From Arthrobacter sp. AQ5-05 (GTDB taxonomy: Bacteria > Actinomycetota > Actinomycetes > Actinomycetales > Micrococcaceae): a DNA stretch of 64,000 nt. Each line of letters opens with the position of its first letter. Position 1 is the stretch's first letter. The notes beneath the pieces are model-generated. The model searched no databases. It worked only from the letters and a program-made list of their open reading frames with translations, and was not told the origin of the DNA. Positions 63,860 to 64,000 of the stretch are shown piece by piece. The DNA is taken from the NCBI RefSeq assembly GCF_003287975.1, contig NZ_QMKQ01000015.1, positions 1 to 64,000 on the forward strand, read 5' to 3'. The translations under genes and the position numbers were made by a program.

Positions 63860-64000
63860 TTTCCGCCCGCGGCCGTTCCCGGATGCAGCAGCACCCGCCC
63901 GGCCAGGAGATCGACCCTGTGGGTGCGGGCATCGCGGAGGGCCGGCAGGCACAGCACCTTCCCGTCGCACAGGCGGAAGCGCGAGGAATGCAGCGGGCAT
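63856..64000 (-). CDS. Rieske 2Fe-2S protein, C-terminal fragment (cut by window edge)
   Basis: 47 residues from the edge to the stop: CPLHSSRFRLCDGKVLCLPA then LRDARTHRVDLLAGRVLLHPG. CPLH is the second Cys-His pair of a Rieske cluster, followed by the typical G-rich turn. The first CxH pair lies outside the window. Could be a stand-alone Rieske ferredoxin. Confidence 0.75.
   Translation of the reverse strand, partial: CPLHSSRFRLCDGKVLCLPALRDARTHRVDLLAGRVLLHPGTAAGGN

Overview
The window is high-GC, gene-dense actinobacterial chromosome. Family content points to the Micrococcales, most likely Arthrobacter in the broad sense (Arthrobacter, Paeniglutamicibacter, Glutamicibacter). That placement is inferred from protein families and gene style, not from a marker gene. 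There is no prophage, plasmid or CRISPR signature. The only mobile element is the 3' end of an insertion sequence at the left edge.

Layout. 1-130: tail of an IS transposase and its terminal repeat. 0.3-6.8 kb: proline use (putA, a divergent LysR regulator, putP). 6.9-10.9 kb: DUF4282 membrane protein, S10 peptidase, SRPBCC-epimerase fusion and ogt DNA repair. 10.9-14.3 kb: galactose operon galTK with a divergent DeoR regulator. 14.3-20 kb: secreted SH3b polysaccharide deacetylase, tRNA-Ala(GGC), TetR regulator, MFS exporter and a ferredoxin-reductase-type flavoprotein. 20-26.7 kb: EEP nuclease, AlkB, carboxyethylornithine-synthase-like enzyme, a frameshifted membrane protein gene, hemerythrin, a DUF4232-like protein, tRNA-Ala(CGC) and a small HTH protein. 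27-28 kb: AsnC regulator and RidA. 28.2-32.2 kb: etfB-etfA-cytochrome b-acyl-CoA dehydrogenase operon. 32.4 kb: idi. 33-37.8 kb: putrescine module (APC permease, USP, putrescine-oxidase-like enzyme, TetR). 37.8-39.9 kb: small proteins. 40-44.9 kb: 5-oxoproline operon pxpA, pxpBC fusion, biotin carboxylase-BCCP, then a GntR regulator. 45-51.7 kb: lipoprotein, amino-acid ABC transporter with lysA, and a divergent PucR regulator. 52-56 kb: MFS, nucleoside hydrolase and adenine deaminase. 56-58.2 kb: DUF1445 enzyme and NRAMP-like transporter. 58.3-64 kb: DUF1540 protein, GuaB1, Lrp regulator, VTT protein, MFS with a 32-residue leader peptide, a membrane protein and a Rieske fragment cut by the right edge.

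How the genes work together. Much of the window is nitrogen and amine catabolism (proline, putrescine, 5-oxoproline, purines). Many of these units carry their own regulator and a visible palindromic operator.

The most interesting signal is a shared operator, TTGTTGAACAA. It occurs once before pxpA (39977) and twice before the NRAMP-like/DUF1445 pair 18 kb away (58195, and 58219 in the inverse form). In Bacillus subtilis the homologues of these genes (ycsF, ycsG, ycsI, kipI, kipA) form one operon. The window therefore seems to hold a split 5-oxoproline regulon, and this version also carries a biotin carboxylase-BCCP subunit. A second global feature is that nine genes have a TAnnnT hexamer ending 6-7 bases before the start codon, the geometry of leaderless transcripts.
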